Part shown: piece after piece, positions 22,071 through 30,072 of the stretch | Position numbering within the stretch: the first letter of the stretch is position 1 | Layout of the letters: each line of letters starts with the position of its first letter | IMG/VR virus record: IMGVR_UViG_3300042346_001123 | Location: 1-38,825 of that record | Source of the DNA: a virus | DNA length: 38,825 nucleotides | Reading direction: 5' to 3' (one strand) | Notes under the pieces: model-generated | What the model was told of the DNA's origin: nothing | Seen by the model: only the letters and a program-made list of their open reading frames with translations | Databases searched by the model: none | Program-made: the position numbers and the translations under genes

Positions 22071-23498
22071 ACACATACCATGGGTAGCGTAATATTCTGG
22101 TAATTCAGGCTCAATACTATAGTCCGACAATTCAATAACCCCATTATTACAAGCTATTATTTTATCTACGCTTGGATATTCTCCTTCTGTCTTATTACCT
22201 AGTATTAATACACTGTTTTTTTGTCCCATTTTAACAATTGAATGTCTCTGTACAATATAATTGTCCATAAAAACACTGTCTAATATATTCATTGATTCAA
22301 TATCTACCAAGTAAATTCTAGCGATATTATAATAATCTCCGGTCACTCCATCTATAAATGGTGCATCTCCACCGTTTGCAAGAATAAGTAACTGAGTATC
22401 ATCTTCTATTAAAAAGGTTTGAATATTTTTTGACGTGTTACCAGTAGACGAAGGAAATGTGTCAACAAAGTCCCCTGAAATTATATTGGCATTTTCATCA
22501 ATTACTTGAATAAATAGTGTGGAAGTAGTACCACCATCTTGTGGCATGGTTTCTGTTAGCCGAGAAAAGTTATATATTAAAATAATTTGACCAGGTTTTT
22601 TCTGTATATTAAAATCCATCAAGCCAACGGCGAAAGCATCGCCAGGAAATTCAGGAAACCCTATTTGAAAACTTCTTAATAATATGGAGTCACTATAAAA
22701 AGAATCTTCTGTTTCAATGGTTGAAATATTGTATATATTTGCTAACACATTTACGATCATATACTTTTTAGTGATATTATCTTCAGGTATCCATTCCCAT
22801 ACAAGATAAATTTCTGTTCTGATAGCAAGGATATTACCATCATCCAACAATACCTCAAGATGTTTATTGTAAATACCACCATCAACATTTTCGGGAACAA
22901 AGCTGCGTGTTGAGTTAAAATCTATATCACGGCTTGTAGTAAATTGATAATTGGAATCAAAATATATCAATTTACCTCTTAATGTTTGATATGATTCACC
23001 ATTTTTTGTATATCTGTTAAAACCTGAGTTTGGCAACATCAAAAACAATATTGAATTTTGGGAAACAAGATGTGATGTACTCGTTCTATAGGCATAAGAA
23101 GTTTGACCATTATCTTCCAATCGGACGGGCATAGTAAAACTATCTCCCACTTTTTCAATATTTAATTTTTTTATTTTTAGAAAAATTCCACGCCAAGTAA
23201 ATTGTTTCACTACACCATTTTCATCAACTAAGGGTGAATCGTAACATAAAAAGAAATATTCTTTAGACAATTTTATAAAATTTATAGGGTAAAAAAGTTC
23301 AGTATAGCCAAACGTATCGTGCAACCTAGCATCAGGTAAAGGTATTTTTGATTCTATCTTTATTTTTTTGTCACTTGATTGATTTATTATCCTTGTTTCT
23401 AAAAAAGTATCTTGCTGCATATAGTTATCAAAAAACAATATGATCCTGTGATACCTTAAAGCTGATGTCTTGAATTTAAAAGCACCATTAATTTTCAT
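22047..23498 (-). CDS. Large beta-rich protein, possible receptor-binding/propeller protein
   Basis: 483 residues with repeated short strand-turn segments (NSILFLMLPNSG, KLIYFDSNYQFTTS, QTFLIEDDTQLLILANGGDAP, RIYLVDIESMNILDS, NSVLILGNKT), as in beta-propellers. Composition is richer in A/T and in Asn, Ile and Tyr than the neighbours. It is in the opposite orientation to the tail genes it abuts and overlaps the GH10 stop tail to tail. It is coupled to 23495-24340 by ATGA. A virion or secreted adhesin role is guessed from context; no family is recognised and there is no signal peptide. Confidence 0.6.
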   Translation of the reverse strand: MKINGAFKFKTSALRYHRIILFFDNYMQQDTFLETRIINQSSDKKIKIESKIPLPDARLHDTFGYTELFYPINFIKLSKEYFFLCYDSPLVDENGVVKQFTWRGIFLKIKKLNIEKVGDSFTMPVRLEDNGQTSYAYRTSTSHLVSQNSILFLMLPNSGFNRYTKNGESYQTLRGKLIYFDSNYQFTTSRDIDFNSTRSFVPENVDGGIYNKHLEVLLDDGNILAIRTEIYLVWEWIPEDNITKKYMIVNVLANIYNISTIETEDSFYSDSILLRSFQIGFPEFPGDAFAVGLMDFNIQKKPGQIILIYNFSRLTETMPQDGGTTSTLFIQVIDENANIISGDFVDTFPSSTGNTSKNIQTFLIEDDTQLLILANGGDAPFIDGVTGDYYNIARIYLVDIESMNILDSVFMDNYIVQRHSIVKMGQKNSVLILGNKTEGEYPSVDKIIACNNGVIELSDYSIEPELPEYYATHGMCLIDQPSA

Positions 23499-24340
23499 AC
23501 TACTATTATCTCACTACTGTCAAAATAGATATATGTTTCTATTGTATCATAAGCTGGAGACAAAAAGATTGGGGCTGTATATCCATGAGCAAAAGCCACT
23601 AATGAATCATTGTCTTTGTCAACAGAAAACAAAAATAATATATTAGCTTTATTGTCATCTCCCCCTACATACTGAACCCCCGTAGATAACTGCATAGACA
23701 CCCAAGGAGTAAAAGTGGAGACTGTGTTAACAACCTGGATATTTGTATAGTCAACCGTAGTAACGGATTTAGTTATAAGTCCAGATAAAAGGTCGCTAGA
23801 CTTGGTTAATATAATCCCGTTATCATCTACCACAAACGAAGCTAAAGATTGAGAGGTGACACCAAACCCCGTAAACCAATCAACATCCGAACTAAACCAT
23901 GTCATGCACTCCCTAGAGAAGCAGTCCAAAGGGGGAGCCGTGGTAACATTCCGATCTGTTTTATCGTAATTAGAAACGGTTATAATCTCGTTTTGCTCAT
24001 CTCCAATTCTGAACAAAAACAATGACTTTGCTTTATTAATCTTGTTTTTATCTATCTTAACCGAATCATTATAGCCAACATAAACGGGGGATGATTCCGG
24101 TCGGGTGTAGGCAAAGGGGTTCTTAATTGATATTGTCCCTATAGGTGCTTCTAAAAATTCGGCTTCAGTGTTGAGGCATAACCATTCTGAGTTAGTTGTT
24201 GAATGAAACATGGGGACAATCGTTGATATTCCCAACCCATAACTAGCACTTGAATCCCATTGTTTCTTGGCAACTAACTCCAAAAATTCAATCGTTGGCA
24301 GTAGAGAAACCGAGCTAACATAATCAGTTGTTGTTGACAT
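23495..24340 (-). CDS. Unknown protein coupled to the propeller-like gene
   Basis: 281 residues. The start (MSTTTDYVSSVSLLPTIEFLELVAKKQWDSS) is followed by many short beta stretches; SPVYVGYNDSVKIDKNK and SLFLFRIGDEQNEIITVSNYDK resemble virion proteins. A HIP1 site lies between the GAGGG ribosome-binding sequence and the ATG. The stop overlaps the next start as ATGA, so the two proteins are probably made in equal amounts. Confidence 0.55.
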   Translation of the reverse strand: MSTTTDYVSSVSLLPTIEFLELVAKKQWDSSASYGLGISTIVPMFHSTTNSEWLCLNTEAEFLEAPIGTISIKNPFAYTRPESSPVYVGYNDSVKIDKNKINKAKSLFLFRIGDEQNEIITVSNYDKTDRNVTTAPPLDCFSRECMTWFSSDVDWFTGFGVTSQSLASFVVDDNGIILTKSSDLLSGLITKSVTTVDYTNIQVVNTVSTFTPWVSMQLSTGVQYVGGDDNKANILFLFSVDKDNDSLVAFAHGYTAPIFLSPAYDTIETYIYFDSSEIIVV

Positions 24341-24355
24341 TGCGATCGCCCTCCC

Positions 24356-24631
24356 CTAATTTCTTTTCCACGCTTTCCTGCAATCTTCAGAAGTGAACTT
24401 ATATAGCGTTCCGTTGTCACGAGATGCCTCCCCTCCTTTCTGACCTATTTCAGTTATATGGTCTTTGTTCTGAGATGTTTTTGTTCCGCCTTCACTGCAA
24501 TCCTCAGAAGTGAACTTATATAGCGTCCCGTTGTCACGAGATGCCTTCCCGCCTTTGCTAGAAATCTCTCGACGTTTTTCTGGACTCATAGCAGCAAATC
24601 CATATTTCTTTTTCTTATTTTCTGGTTCCAT
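24356..24631 (-). CDS. KGG-motif (Con-10/GsiB-like) small protein with internal repeat
   Basis: 91 residues. SPEKRREISSKGGKASRDNG and IGQKGGEASRDNG carry the KGG motif of the Con-10 / general-stress family, hydrophilic proteins induced by stress. Two copies of GTLYKFTSEDC come from a near-perfect 51-bp DNA duplication. The C-terminus RKAWKRN is basic. Possibly a stress or virion-packaged protein; function not established. Confidence 0.7.
   Translation of the reverse strand: MEPENKKKKYGFAAMSPEKRREISSKGGKASRDNGTLYKFTSEDCSEGGTKTSQNKDHITEIGQKGGEASRDNGTLYKFTSEDCRKAWKRN
24379..24546 (-). repeat. Two 51-bp direct repeats inside the KGG gene
   Basis: 24379-24429 and 24496-24546 differ at about 2 positions, far less than expected for old repeats, so the internal duplication is recent or maintained by gene conversion. 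Confidence 0.85.
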
Positions 24632-24683
24632 AATTAATAAATTTAAGTTAATATTATTTTAACACAAATATTTTATTATAAAA

Positions 24684-24721
24684 AAAAGTATCTGAGTTTG
24701 TAGAGCATCTCAGATACTTTT
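24684..24721. terminator. Hairpin between divergent genes
   Basis: AAAAGTATCTGAG and CTCAGATACTTTT, perfect 13-bp stem, 12-base loop with A/T runs on both sides. It lies in front of the Dam gene and behind the start of the KGG gene, so it may be an attenuator or an insulator. Confidence 0.6.
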
Positions 24722-24752
24722 AAACAACCACACGCACTAGGAGTAAACAACA

Positions 24753-25304
24753 ATGATTATACAACAACTTTGTCTGTTTGAAACACAACCATCACTAATT
24801 GATTCAAACGAAAATTATACCCCATCTGATTTGATTGATTTAGTCCATAAGTTTTATGGATTTCCTGAATTAGACCCTTTTAGCTGTGAACAAGCTAATC
24901 AAATTATTAAAGCTCAAAAGATATTTACAATTCAAGATGATGGATTTAAACAGAACTGGAGACGGGCTAAAACACTCTGGTTGAACCCTCCCTACAGCGC
25001 GGGATTTATTGAGAAGGTTGTCGATAAATTGATTGCAACATTGAACGAGACTGAAGCGGAAGCATTCTTGTTAACCAATACCGACAACAGTACGGTTTGG
25101 TACAAAAAGGCTTTGAATCGGTGCGATCGCTTCTGCCTACCGTCAACTCGGTTAACTTTTTATTCCCCAAAACGGGCGCAGGATGGGAAGAAACAAAACC
25201 AAAACCGATTCTCCCAAACTCTATTTTATTTTGGATTGCAACCTCAAAGATTTGAGGAAATTTTTGAGGGTTGGGGAACTGTTTGCCAGACTTCCAAATG
25301 GTAA
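24753..25304 (+). CDS. Phage-type DNA N6-adenine methyltransferase
   Basis: 183 residues. NYTPSDLIDLVHKFYGFPELDPF (21-43) and the catalytic LWLNPPYS (75-82; NPPY 78-81) with the C-terminal RFSQTLFYFG are typical of the phage Dam family (DNA N-6-adenine-methyltransferase). The SAM-binding part is reduced as usual. The N-terminus MIIQQLCLFETQ includes QLCLF, close to the QLxLF clamp-binding consensus. TAGGAGTAAACAACA before the ATG gives a good ribosome-binding site. Third DNA methyltransferase of the window; no partner nuclease seen. Confidence 0.85.
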   Translation: MIIQQLCLFETQPSLIDSNENYTPSDLIDLVHKFYGFPELDPFSCEQANQIIKAQKIFTIQDDGFKQNWRRAKTLWLNPPYSAGFIEKVVDKLIATLNETEAEAFLLTNTDNSTVWYKKALNRCDRFCLPSTRLTFYSPKRAQDGKKQNQNRFSQTLFYFGLQPQRFEEIFEGWGTVCQTSKW

Positions 25305-25309
25305 AAAAT

Positions 25310-25338
25310 AACCCCTGTAAATTAATTTACAGGGGTTT
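25310..25338. terminator. Terminator of the Dam gene
   Basis: AACCCCTGTAAA and TTTACAGGGGTT, 12-bp stem and 4-base loop, just after the stop at 25304, and facing the leftward gene ending at 25363. Confidence 0.85.
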
Positions 25339-25362
25339 AAAGTTTTAGCTATTAATCACTGG

Positions 25363-25575
25363 TTATATATCGCCACGACTGACCTCGCGCCGAAGATCCA
25401 GGTCTTTATTTAAAACAAATACTCCATCTTGGAGTTCAATCAAATAGCCTGGTTTCAGTGCTTCAAAGATAGATCCTTGACACCGATCTGCTTTTTTATA
25501 ATCCCCTGTAGACGCTAACTTGCCTTCCACGAAATTCAGAAAACCATCTTTGTTAAAGATTTTAATATCTCTCAT
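25363..25575 (-). CDS. Unknown small protein
   Basis: 70 residues: MRDIKIFNKDGFLNFVEGKL, KKADRCQGSIFEALKPGYLIELQDGVFVLNKDL, ending EVSRGDI. A small mixed alpha/beta protein; no family recognised. It has the AAAGGACAAAGCAA leader shared with the 18709 and 19276 genes. Confidence 0.6.
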   Translation of the reverse strand: MRDIKIFNKDGFLNFVEGKLASTGDYKKADRCQGSIFEALKPGYLIELQDGVFVLNKDLDLRREVSRGDI

Positions 25576-25633
25576 TTGCTTTGTCCTTTATCAATCATTA
25601 ATTTAGGGTGCTTTTTATTTGTTGAAACTTAAC

Positions 25634-25831
25634 CTATAAAGTAATCGTTTTTCCTGTTAAAAGATTTTCGAGAGCAACTCGATTTTCCATTAGGTGAATG
25701 GACTCTCCATCAAGACACTGAGATCCTATCTCGCCCTTTCTAATTTTCAAACAGTGGCTTGTTTTATTTGTCATTACCACCACAGGAATAGGGGGATAAG
25801 GTGGGGCTACTATGTATGCCGATAATTTCAT
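25634..25831 (-). CDS. Unknown small protein
   Basis: 65 residues, starting MKLSAYIVAPPYPPIPVVVM and continuing in beta-rich sequence with a KIRKGEIGSQCLDGESIHLMENRVALENLL core. No domain and no certain membrane segment. About 50 bases separate it from the RuvC-like gene upstream. Confidence 0.55.
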   Translation of the reverse strand: MKLSAYIVAPPYPPIPVVVMTNKTSHCLKIRKGEIGSQCLDGESIHLMENRVALENLLTGKTITL

Positions 25832-25884
25832 AATTATTGATTTAGTCCTCTGCGCTAACTCCTATTATAGTACAAATCAAACCC

Positions 25885-26352
25885 TCAATATCTCCGCCTT
25901 AAATATTCTGCCAATAATAACGCCTCTGCCCTCCCGTGATGTTTTTCGAGTTTAAGATTGTTAGTTTCACCTGGAAACATCTGCAACGCCATCACCCTTG
26001 ACGCTTTCTTATCTTTTCCTATTAGGCTGTAGTGCTTTTTCCATGCCTGGGGAGTAACAAACTCCATCGGGATTCCTAGCGTTGCAATAATCCCAAGCCA
26101 AATCCCAAAACCCATCCCAAAGTTAAAAGTAGAAGATACCCCTTGCTTGGGCATTGCATGAACATTCTCAATAATTAGGTGAGTATTGATGGTGATCATT
26201 TCCTTCAGTCCAGATGCCATTAATGTCGGGTTGGGGCGTATCTTTCCACTAATCTTAATCACTGGACAGTCGAGAAATTTAACCTCACCATTAGAAATCC
26301 TACACACTGCCCCCGTCGCTCCGGGGTCAATTCCGATAAATGTTTTAGTCAT
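25885..26352 (-). CDS. RuvC-like Holliday junction resolvase
   Basis: 155 residues with the RNase H-fold sites of phage RuvC: IGIDPGATGAV (D9), LIIENVHAMP (E62), and HHGRAEALLLAEY with H139 and E143 near the C-terminus. VTPQAWKKHY is the usual substrate-handling segment. Full length for the family. Cleaves four-way or branched DNA before packaging. It overlaps the preceding gene by 8 bases and is in a leftward operon of small genes. Confidence 0.8.
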   Translation of the reverse strand: MTKTFIGIDPGATGAVCRISNGEVKFLDCPVIKISGKIRPNPTLMASGLKEMITINTHLIIENVHAMPKQGVSSTFNFGMGFGIWLGIIATLGIPMEFVTPQAWKKHYSLIGKDKKASRVMALQMFPGETNNLKLEKHHGRAEALLLAEYLRRRY

Positions 26353-26665
26353 TATCCGTTGTTGTTTGTAAATAGTTGATAACAGATGGGCTATAGTCAG
26401 ATATTAAAATTCTTTCAATTGCCCAAGAGAAGTTGTATTTATCAATTTTTTCACCAAGTCTTCTGCTTAGAATTTTAAATATTATTCTGATTTTATCGCC
26501 AATATAAGCAGATCCATAATTTAGATTTTTGGCAATCTCAGGATAAGTATTGTCGTTTAATATTCCCTCGAGAATCTTTCTAGTCAAGCTATCAAGATGT
26601 TTTCCGGTCTCGGAAAATACCAAACTATCAACCAACCAGATATATTCTAACTGTTCCCTAGTCAC
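26345..26665 (-). CDS. Free-standing vMAP N-terminal-type helix-turn-helix domain
   Basis: 106 residues. LDSLTRKILEGILNDNTYPEIAKNLNYGSAYIGDKIRIIFKILSRRLGEKIDKYNF matches the cyanobacterial domain at the start of vWA-MoxR-associated proteins: L-x(4)-IL-x-G-x(3)-TY-x-EIA-x(2)-L-x-YG-x(3)-IGDK...LSRRLG-EK. It is normally joined to AAA-like or NACHT ATPases and other effectors, but here nothing follows it. It overlaps both neighbours by 8 bases. It may be a regulator or a decoy of host conflict proteins (inference). Confidence 0.65.
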   Translation of the reverse strand: MTREQLEYIWLVDSLVFSETGKHLDSLTRKILEGILNDNTYPEIAKNLNYGSAYIGDKIRIIFKILSRRLGEKIDKYNFSWAIERILISDYSPSVINYLQTTTDND

Positions 26666-26948
26666 CTATAAAATCTCCCTCCGCATGGTAGATCCCATTA
26701 TGAATTTTAAAACCTTCAATATTCTCGGTTTCAATATCCGAAAAACTTACCCGTTCACTAACCATCCAGATTAGTAATTTTTCTAAAGTGTCAAAAGCTG
26801 GAAGGTGTGGCAGTTCAAGCCTTAATCTATCGGGTGTTCCAAAAGCACCTTTAAAGTGAGTGCTGAATTTAAAGATAGAATAATGGCGATCGCTTACCCC
26901 TCTTGATATTTTTTCCACTTCATCGAGTAGGCATCCTAAGTTTTCCAT
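26658..26948 (-). CDS. Unknown protein
   Basis: 96 residues using the ATG at 26948 (MENLGCLLDEVEKISRG), which lies 1 base after the upstream stop; the track of open sequence extends to 26990 but would overlap the previous gene. LRLELPHLPAFDTLEKLLIWMV and the acidic ERVSFSDIETENIEGF are visible. No family recognised. The start region is inside a 14-bp tandem repeat that carries GGATGGAAAACTTA. Confidence 0.55.
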   Translation of the reverse strand: MENLGCLLDEVEKISRGVSDRHYSIFKFSTHFKGAFGTPDRLRLELPHLPAFDTLEKLLIWMVSERVSFSDIETENIEGFKIHNGIYHAEGDFIGD

Positions 26949-26966
26949 CCTAAGTTTTCCATCCTT
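26932..26966 (-). repeat. 14-bp tandem repeat at the gene start
   Basis: CATCCTAAGTTTTC occurs twice with a further partial copy; in mRNA sense it repeats GGATG and GAAAACTTA, so start-like words are duplicated as at 20129-20158. Confidence 0.75.
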
Positions 26967-27225
26967 TCTTAGCACTGTTGGCATCCGCAAAAGCTATATG
27001 ATCTCGCGTTACCTGCCACTTGTAACGAGGTCTTAGTCCCTCTCCAATCCTAACACAATCCGAGTCTGTATCAGTCAAAGGAATCGCGCCGTTCTGATAT
27101 TTAAACAGGGCTTTTGTTACCCAGTTAATATCAGTTAATTGTTGATTTCCCCCGCGCTTTTTTGCTGTCTCAACAACTAATTCCGCGATCTCTGGATAAT
27201 CTAATTTTAATTTTGCTTTTGCCAT
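26950..27225 (-). CDS. Unknown basic small protein
   Basis: 91 residues, Lys-rich ends (MAKAKLKLDYPEIAELVVET; NSAKKGWKT) with RGGNQQLTDINWVTKALFKYQNG and RPRYKWQVTRDHIAFADA. No domain recognised. The start is preceded by GGAGTCTTA, and its ATG overlaps the TAA of an upstream fragment (TAATG). Confidence 0.6.
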   Translation of the reverse strand: MAKAKLKLDYPEIAELVVETAKKRGGNQQLTDINWVTKALFKYQNGAIPLTDTDSDCVRIGEGLRPRYKWQVTRDHIAFADANSAKKGWKT

Positions 27226-27377
27226 TAAGACTCCTGTTCGTTATCTATGGTTTTCTTCATTCCTGAGTTAACAGGTGTTAGTCCCTCTCGCCACGCCAAC
27301 CATCGGGTTTGCTGGTTTAGTTTGGAGGCGTTATAGTCTTCTAGGGTGATGTTCCAATCCTCAATAGGGGAATAGTT
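27225..27377 (-). pseudogene. Remnant of a 5'-truncated gene
   Basis: The frame is open for 50 codons between an in-frame stop at 27378 and TAA at 27225. The translation (IEDWNITLEDYNASKLNQQTRWLAWREGLTPVNSG) looks like real protein but has no ATG or GTG before its last codons. Likely the tail of a lost gene; its stop still overlaps the start of the following gene. Confidence 0.5.
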
Positions 27378-27388
27378 TTAATTTTTTA

Positions 27389-27757
27389 TTATTTTAGATT
27401 GGAAAAAGAAATAGCTAATGTATTTTTTATCCCACCATATAAATCATAAAATTCGACAATTATTGATTCATTTGGTTTCATCACTCGATAACTTCTATCA
27501 AAATATCCTGAACAATAGTCTGTACCGTAATCTTTTTTACAAATAACACGAAAAGGGATATCTGAAGTGATGTTTAATTGTTGAGGTATATCTAAAGGAT
27601 TTTTTATTATGTATTGTGTTTTTTTGTTTTTTGATATAAAAACTAGATAATTTCCTGAACGATTAAATATCGTTCTATTTTCATTAGCTAAACATAAATT
27701 AGCAAAAGATATGCTCAATAATGTAACAGTCAATAGTGATAAAAACAGTTTTTTCAT
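27389..27757 (-). CDS. Small secreted protein
   Basis: 122 residues with a signal peptide: MKKLFLSLLTVTLLSISFA, then NLCLAN with a likely cleavage after ALA-like LCLA. The mature part has two Cys in close spacing (CKKDYGTDYC) and beta-rich sequence ending GGIKNTLAISFSNLK. No family recognised. Possibly periplasmic; A/T-rich. It sits just downstream of the ATPase/GIY-YIG gene in the same direction. Confidence 0.6.
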   Translation of the reverse strand: MKKLFLSLLTVTLLSISFANLCLANENRTIFNRSGNYLVFISKNKKTQYIIKNPLDIPQQLNITSDIPFRVICKKDYGTDYCSGYFDRSYRVMKPNESIIVEFYDLYGGIKNTLAISFSNLK

Positions 27758-27801
27758 TATTTTTTCTTGTTTTGTTTTATTGTAATTTTACCATTATTTT
27801 A

Positions 27802-29694
27802 CTACATATCAGGTAAAAAGTTTACACTTCTGAAACCATTAATTTCCTTGATTAGTTTTTGACCTAAACCAAAATTTTGCAATTCATCAAATATTAACTC
27901 AGTATTTTCAGCATTCAAACCGAATTGAGTTCTGAGTGATGACTTGCGGTAACAGTCACGGGCGGGTATAGGTTCACCCTTAAATATTTCTTTGATAAAA
28001 TTAAACACCGCTTGAGCTGATGGTGAAAGTGTTTTATCCGGCAATACTTTATTGGCTGTACCATTCCACGAAGGTTTATATTTGGCTTGTAATTCAGATT
28101 CAAGGCTTAAACGCTTTTGCTCGTCCCAACCTTTTGTAATATAAAAAGCAACCTTCACAGATAGATTACCAACAGATTCAAGATGTTTCTTGACGTGATG
28201 TTCCCAATCACCTCGATTATTCCAACGCCTCCAAAGGTCTTTAGATTGACCTATATAGAGGGGATTTTGATAGCCGTCAACAAATACACAGTATACCCCT
28301 GCTTCGTGTTGTGGTAGCCACTGTAAACCACTGGGATAATCAATAGATTGCCATGTGTTGCAATCTAATGGGTTTATTGATTGCAGTACACTAGGAACAT
28401 CTTTTTCAATCTTAGGGAGTGAAACCGTCTTAACGTCTATGGGTTTGTTTAAAAAATTAGGATTCAATAAACCTTCGGGGGCATTGCCTTTTTTCCTATA
28501 CTCAACATGATGTTTGTGGGTTGGATGTTCGGCGATTTGATGTTGATTTGATCCACAAACAACAACAGGATAGGGAGCATTTTGGATATATTGAAATTCA
28601 TGGGTGTCGTGCTTCCATAGATTTTGAATTTCATTCCTAGCACTAGCGCCACAGAGGATTAAAAGGAAATTATTTCTAAACTTACCATCAATCCCTATGG
28701 CTTCAGTATTATGAGATTGCATAAAACCGATTAAACAAATATCAAATTTCCTGGCGTTAGAAAGTTTCCGAATCGCATAAGTAAAGGTCTTAACTCTTTT
28801 TTCTTTGCTTTGTAATGGTTTGATAATATCTAATTGTGCTAACTCGGACATCGTGTCGTTAATCTCATCTAAACAAATTATTATAGAATGCCCGTCTTTT
28901 TCTTTCCGGTTTTCAACTTCTTCAATCAACCAGCACAAAATCTGATAAATTGTTTCAACATCTGATTCAATTCTGGGAAATCCCATCTGTTCCCAAATGG
29001 GATTCTTAGAAGCATGAATATCCAAAACAATCACTTCGGCGGGTCTATGTTGAGTCAATTTACCAATCACGAAACCAGCGCCTAGAGATGTTTTTGCGCT
29101 CCCAGAATTTCCCCCGATCAATATTCCCGAAGATTCATCTGCTAATTTATCCCAATTATAAAAGTTTAAGGTATTATCAGAGGGAATTTCACAGGGGACG
29201 AACGACAATCCATCAGAAGGAATATTATAATTATCTTGATTATATTCTGTAGAAATCTCTCGGTCTAAAACCATTAATTGATTCCGGCGAAGATTCCTTT
29301 CATTATCTTCTGGTTGGTTTTGTGGCGATGGTGGTGATGGTGGCAATATTTGATTATGGTTTTTGATTGGCGCGATCGCCTGTTGGCTTTCGTCTAAATA
29401 TTTAATATCTCTAATTTTTTCTAATTCATATTCCATACCTAAACGTCGCAAAAATATAGCCTCGGTTTGTTCCTCTAATTTGGCTTGCAACTTAGATGAT
29501 TTTTCTGCCTGACACCCCATCACCCAACCCGCAACAGATAACACCGCACCAGCAGATGTTCCAACTATCCCTAATTGTGGGTTTTTGTTGATTGCCAAAG
29601 GTGAGAGAATTGCCAGACTACAGCCAGCAATAGTTAGACCTATTGACCATGTTGACAGGTGAGGATTTTTTAAATGTTCAGGGGTGTTATTCAT
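27802..29694 (-). CDS. Membrane-anchored FtsK/VirD4-like ATPase fused to a GIY-YIG nuclease domain
   Basis: 630 residues. Two N-terminal membrane segments (about 15-35 and 41-60), a coiled linker with a Pro-rich stretch (PPSPPSPQ), then a P-loop ATPase: Walker A GGNSGSAKTS (194-203; Ala replaces the last Gly) and Walker B IIICLDEIND (271-280). After it a GIY-YIG domain: GVYCVF (466-471), LYIGQSKDLWRRW (479-491), probable catalytic Glu near 532-534. The C-terminal 80 residues look like a winged helix (LRTQFGLNAENTELIFDEL). Such a layout suggests a DNA pump or coupling protein that can cut DNA. It overlaps the next gene upstream by 8 bases. Confidence 0.7.
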   Translation of the reverse strand: MNNTPEHLKNPHLSTWSIGLTIAGCSLAILSPLAINKNPQLGIVGTSAGAVLSVAGWVMGCQAEKSSKLQAKLEEQTEAIFLRRLGMEYELEKIRDIKYLDESQQAIAPIKNHNQILPPSPPSPQNQPEDNERNLRRNQLMVLDREISTEYNQDNYNIPSDGLSFVPCEIPSDNTLNFYNWDKLADESSGILIGGNSGSAKTSLGAGFVIGKLTQHRPAEVIVLDIHASKNPIWEQMGFPRIESDVETIYQILCWLIEEVENRKEKDGHSIIICLDEINDTMSELAQLDIIKPLQSKEKRVKTFTYAIRKLSNARKFDICLIGFMQSHNTEAIGIDGKFRNNFLLILCGASARNEIQNLWKHDTHEFQYIQNAPYPVVVCGSNQHQIAEHPTHKHHVEYRKKGNAPEGLLNPNFLNKPIDVKTVSLPKIEKDVPSVLQSINPLDCNTWQSIDYPSGLQWLPQHEAGVYCVFVDGYQNPLYIGQSKDLWRRWNNRGDWEHHVKKHLESVGNLSVKVAFYITKGWDEQKRLSLESELQAKYKPSWNGTANKVLPDKTLSPSAQAVFNFIKEIFKGEPIPARDCYRKSSLRTQFGLNAENTELIFDELQNFGLGQKLIKEINGFRSVNFLPDM

Positions 29695-30037
29695 TGTTTC
29701 CTTGAGGTAAAGAGAAAAATATCCAACATGAAACCGTTATTGTTAATAATAAAATCCACAATAATAATCTTAAGACTATCCAAGATTGTCCTATTCCTAA
29801 AGCGTAAAATATGCCAATCAATAAAGATATTGCACCGAATATCAACTCATCAGAATCGGTTGATTGTTGATTCTCTGATAACAAATAAACTGCCACGCCA
29901 CCAACAATTGAACCCAGATAAAGACAAATTGATAATACTCTAACCTCTGGATAAGTTAGTGCGAAATGTGACAGTAAAAAGGAACAAGATAAACCTGTTC
30001 CAAAGATTGAAAACTTTTTGACTTTCCATAGTTTCAT
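29687..30037 (-). CDS. Small multi-pass membrane protein
   Basis: 116 residues with about four hydrophobic segments (IFGTGLSCSFLLSHFALTY, LSICLYLGSIVGGVAVYLL, LIFGAISLLIGIFYALGI, LRLLLWILLLTITVSCWIFF). No motif recognised. Overlaps the ATPase start by 8 bases, so co-translated with it and perhaps a partner subunit. Confidence 0.65.
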   Translation of the reverse strand: MKLWKVKKFSIFGTGLSCSFLLSHFALTYPEVRVLSICLYLGSIVGGVAVYLLSENQQSTDSDELIFGAISLLIGIFYALGIGQSWIVLRLLLWILLLTITVSCWIFFSLPQGNNE

Positions 30038-30044
30038 GTTCTGA

Positions 30045-30066
30045 TTGGGGGATGTTTCACCCCCAA
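30045..30066 (-). terminator. GGGGG/CCCCC intergenic hairpin
   Basis: TTGGGGG and CCCCCAA enclose a TGAAACAT-type loop. Two relatives lie at 38348-38364 and 38710-38726. A U-run is absent after the stem in the leftward direction, so it may be a weak terminator or an mRNA end. Confidence 0.5.
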
Positions 30067-30072
30067 ATAAAT

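Noticed and set aside
28464-28652. Short minus-strand frames inside the ATPase/GIY-YIG gene
   Set aside because: Shadows of a 630-codon gene with clear domains.
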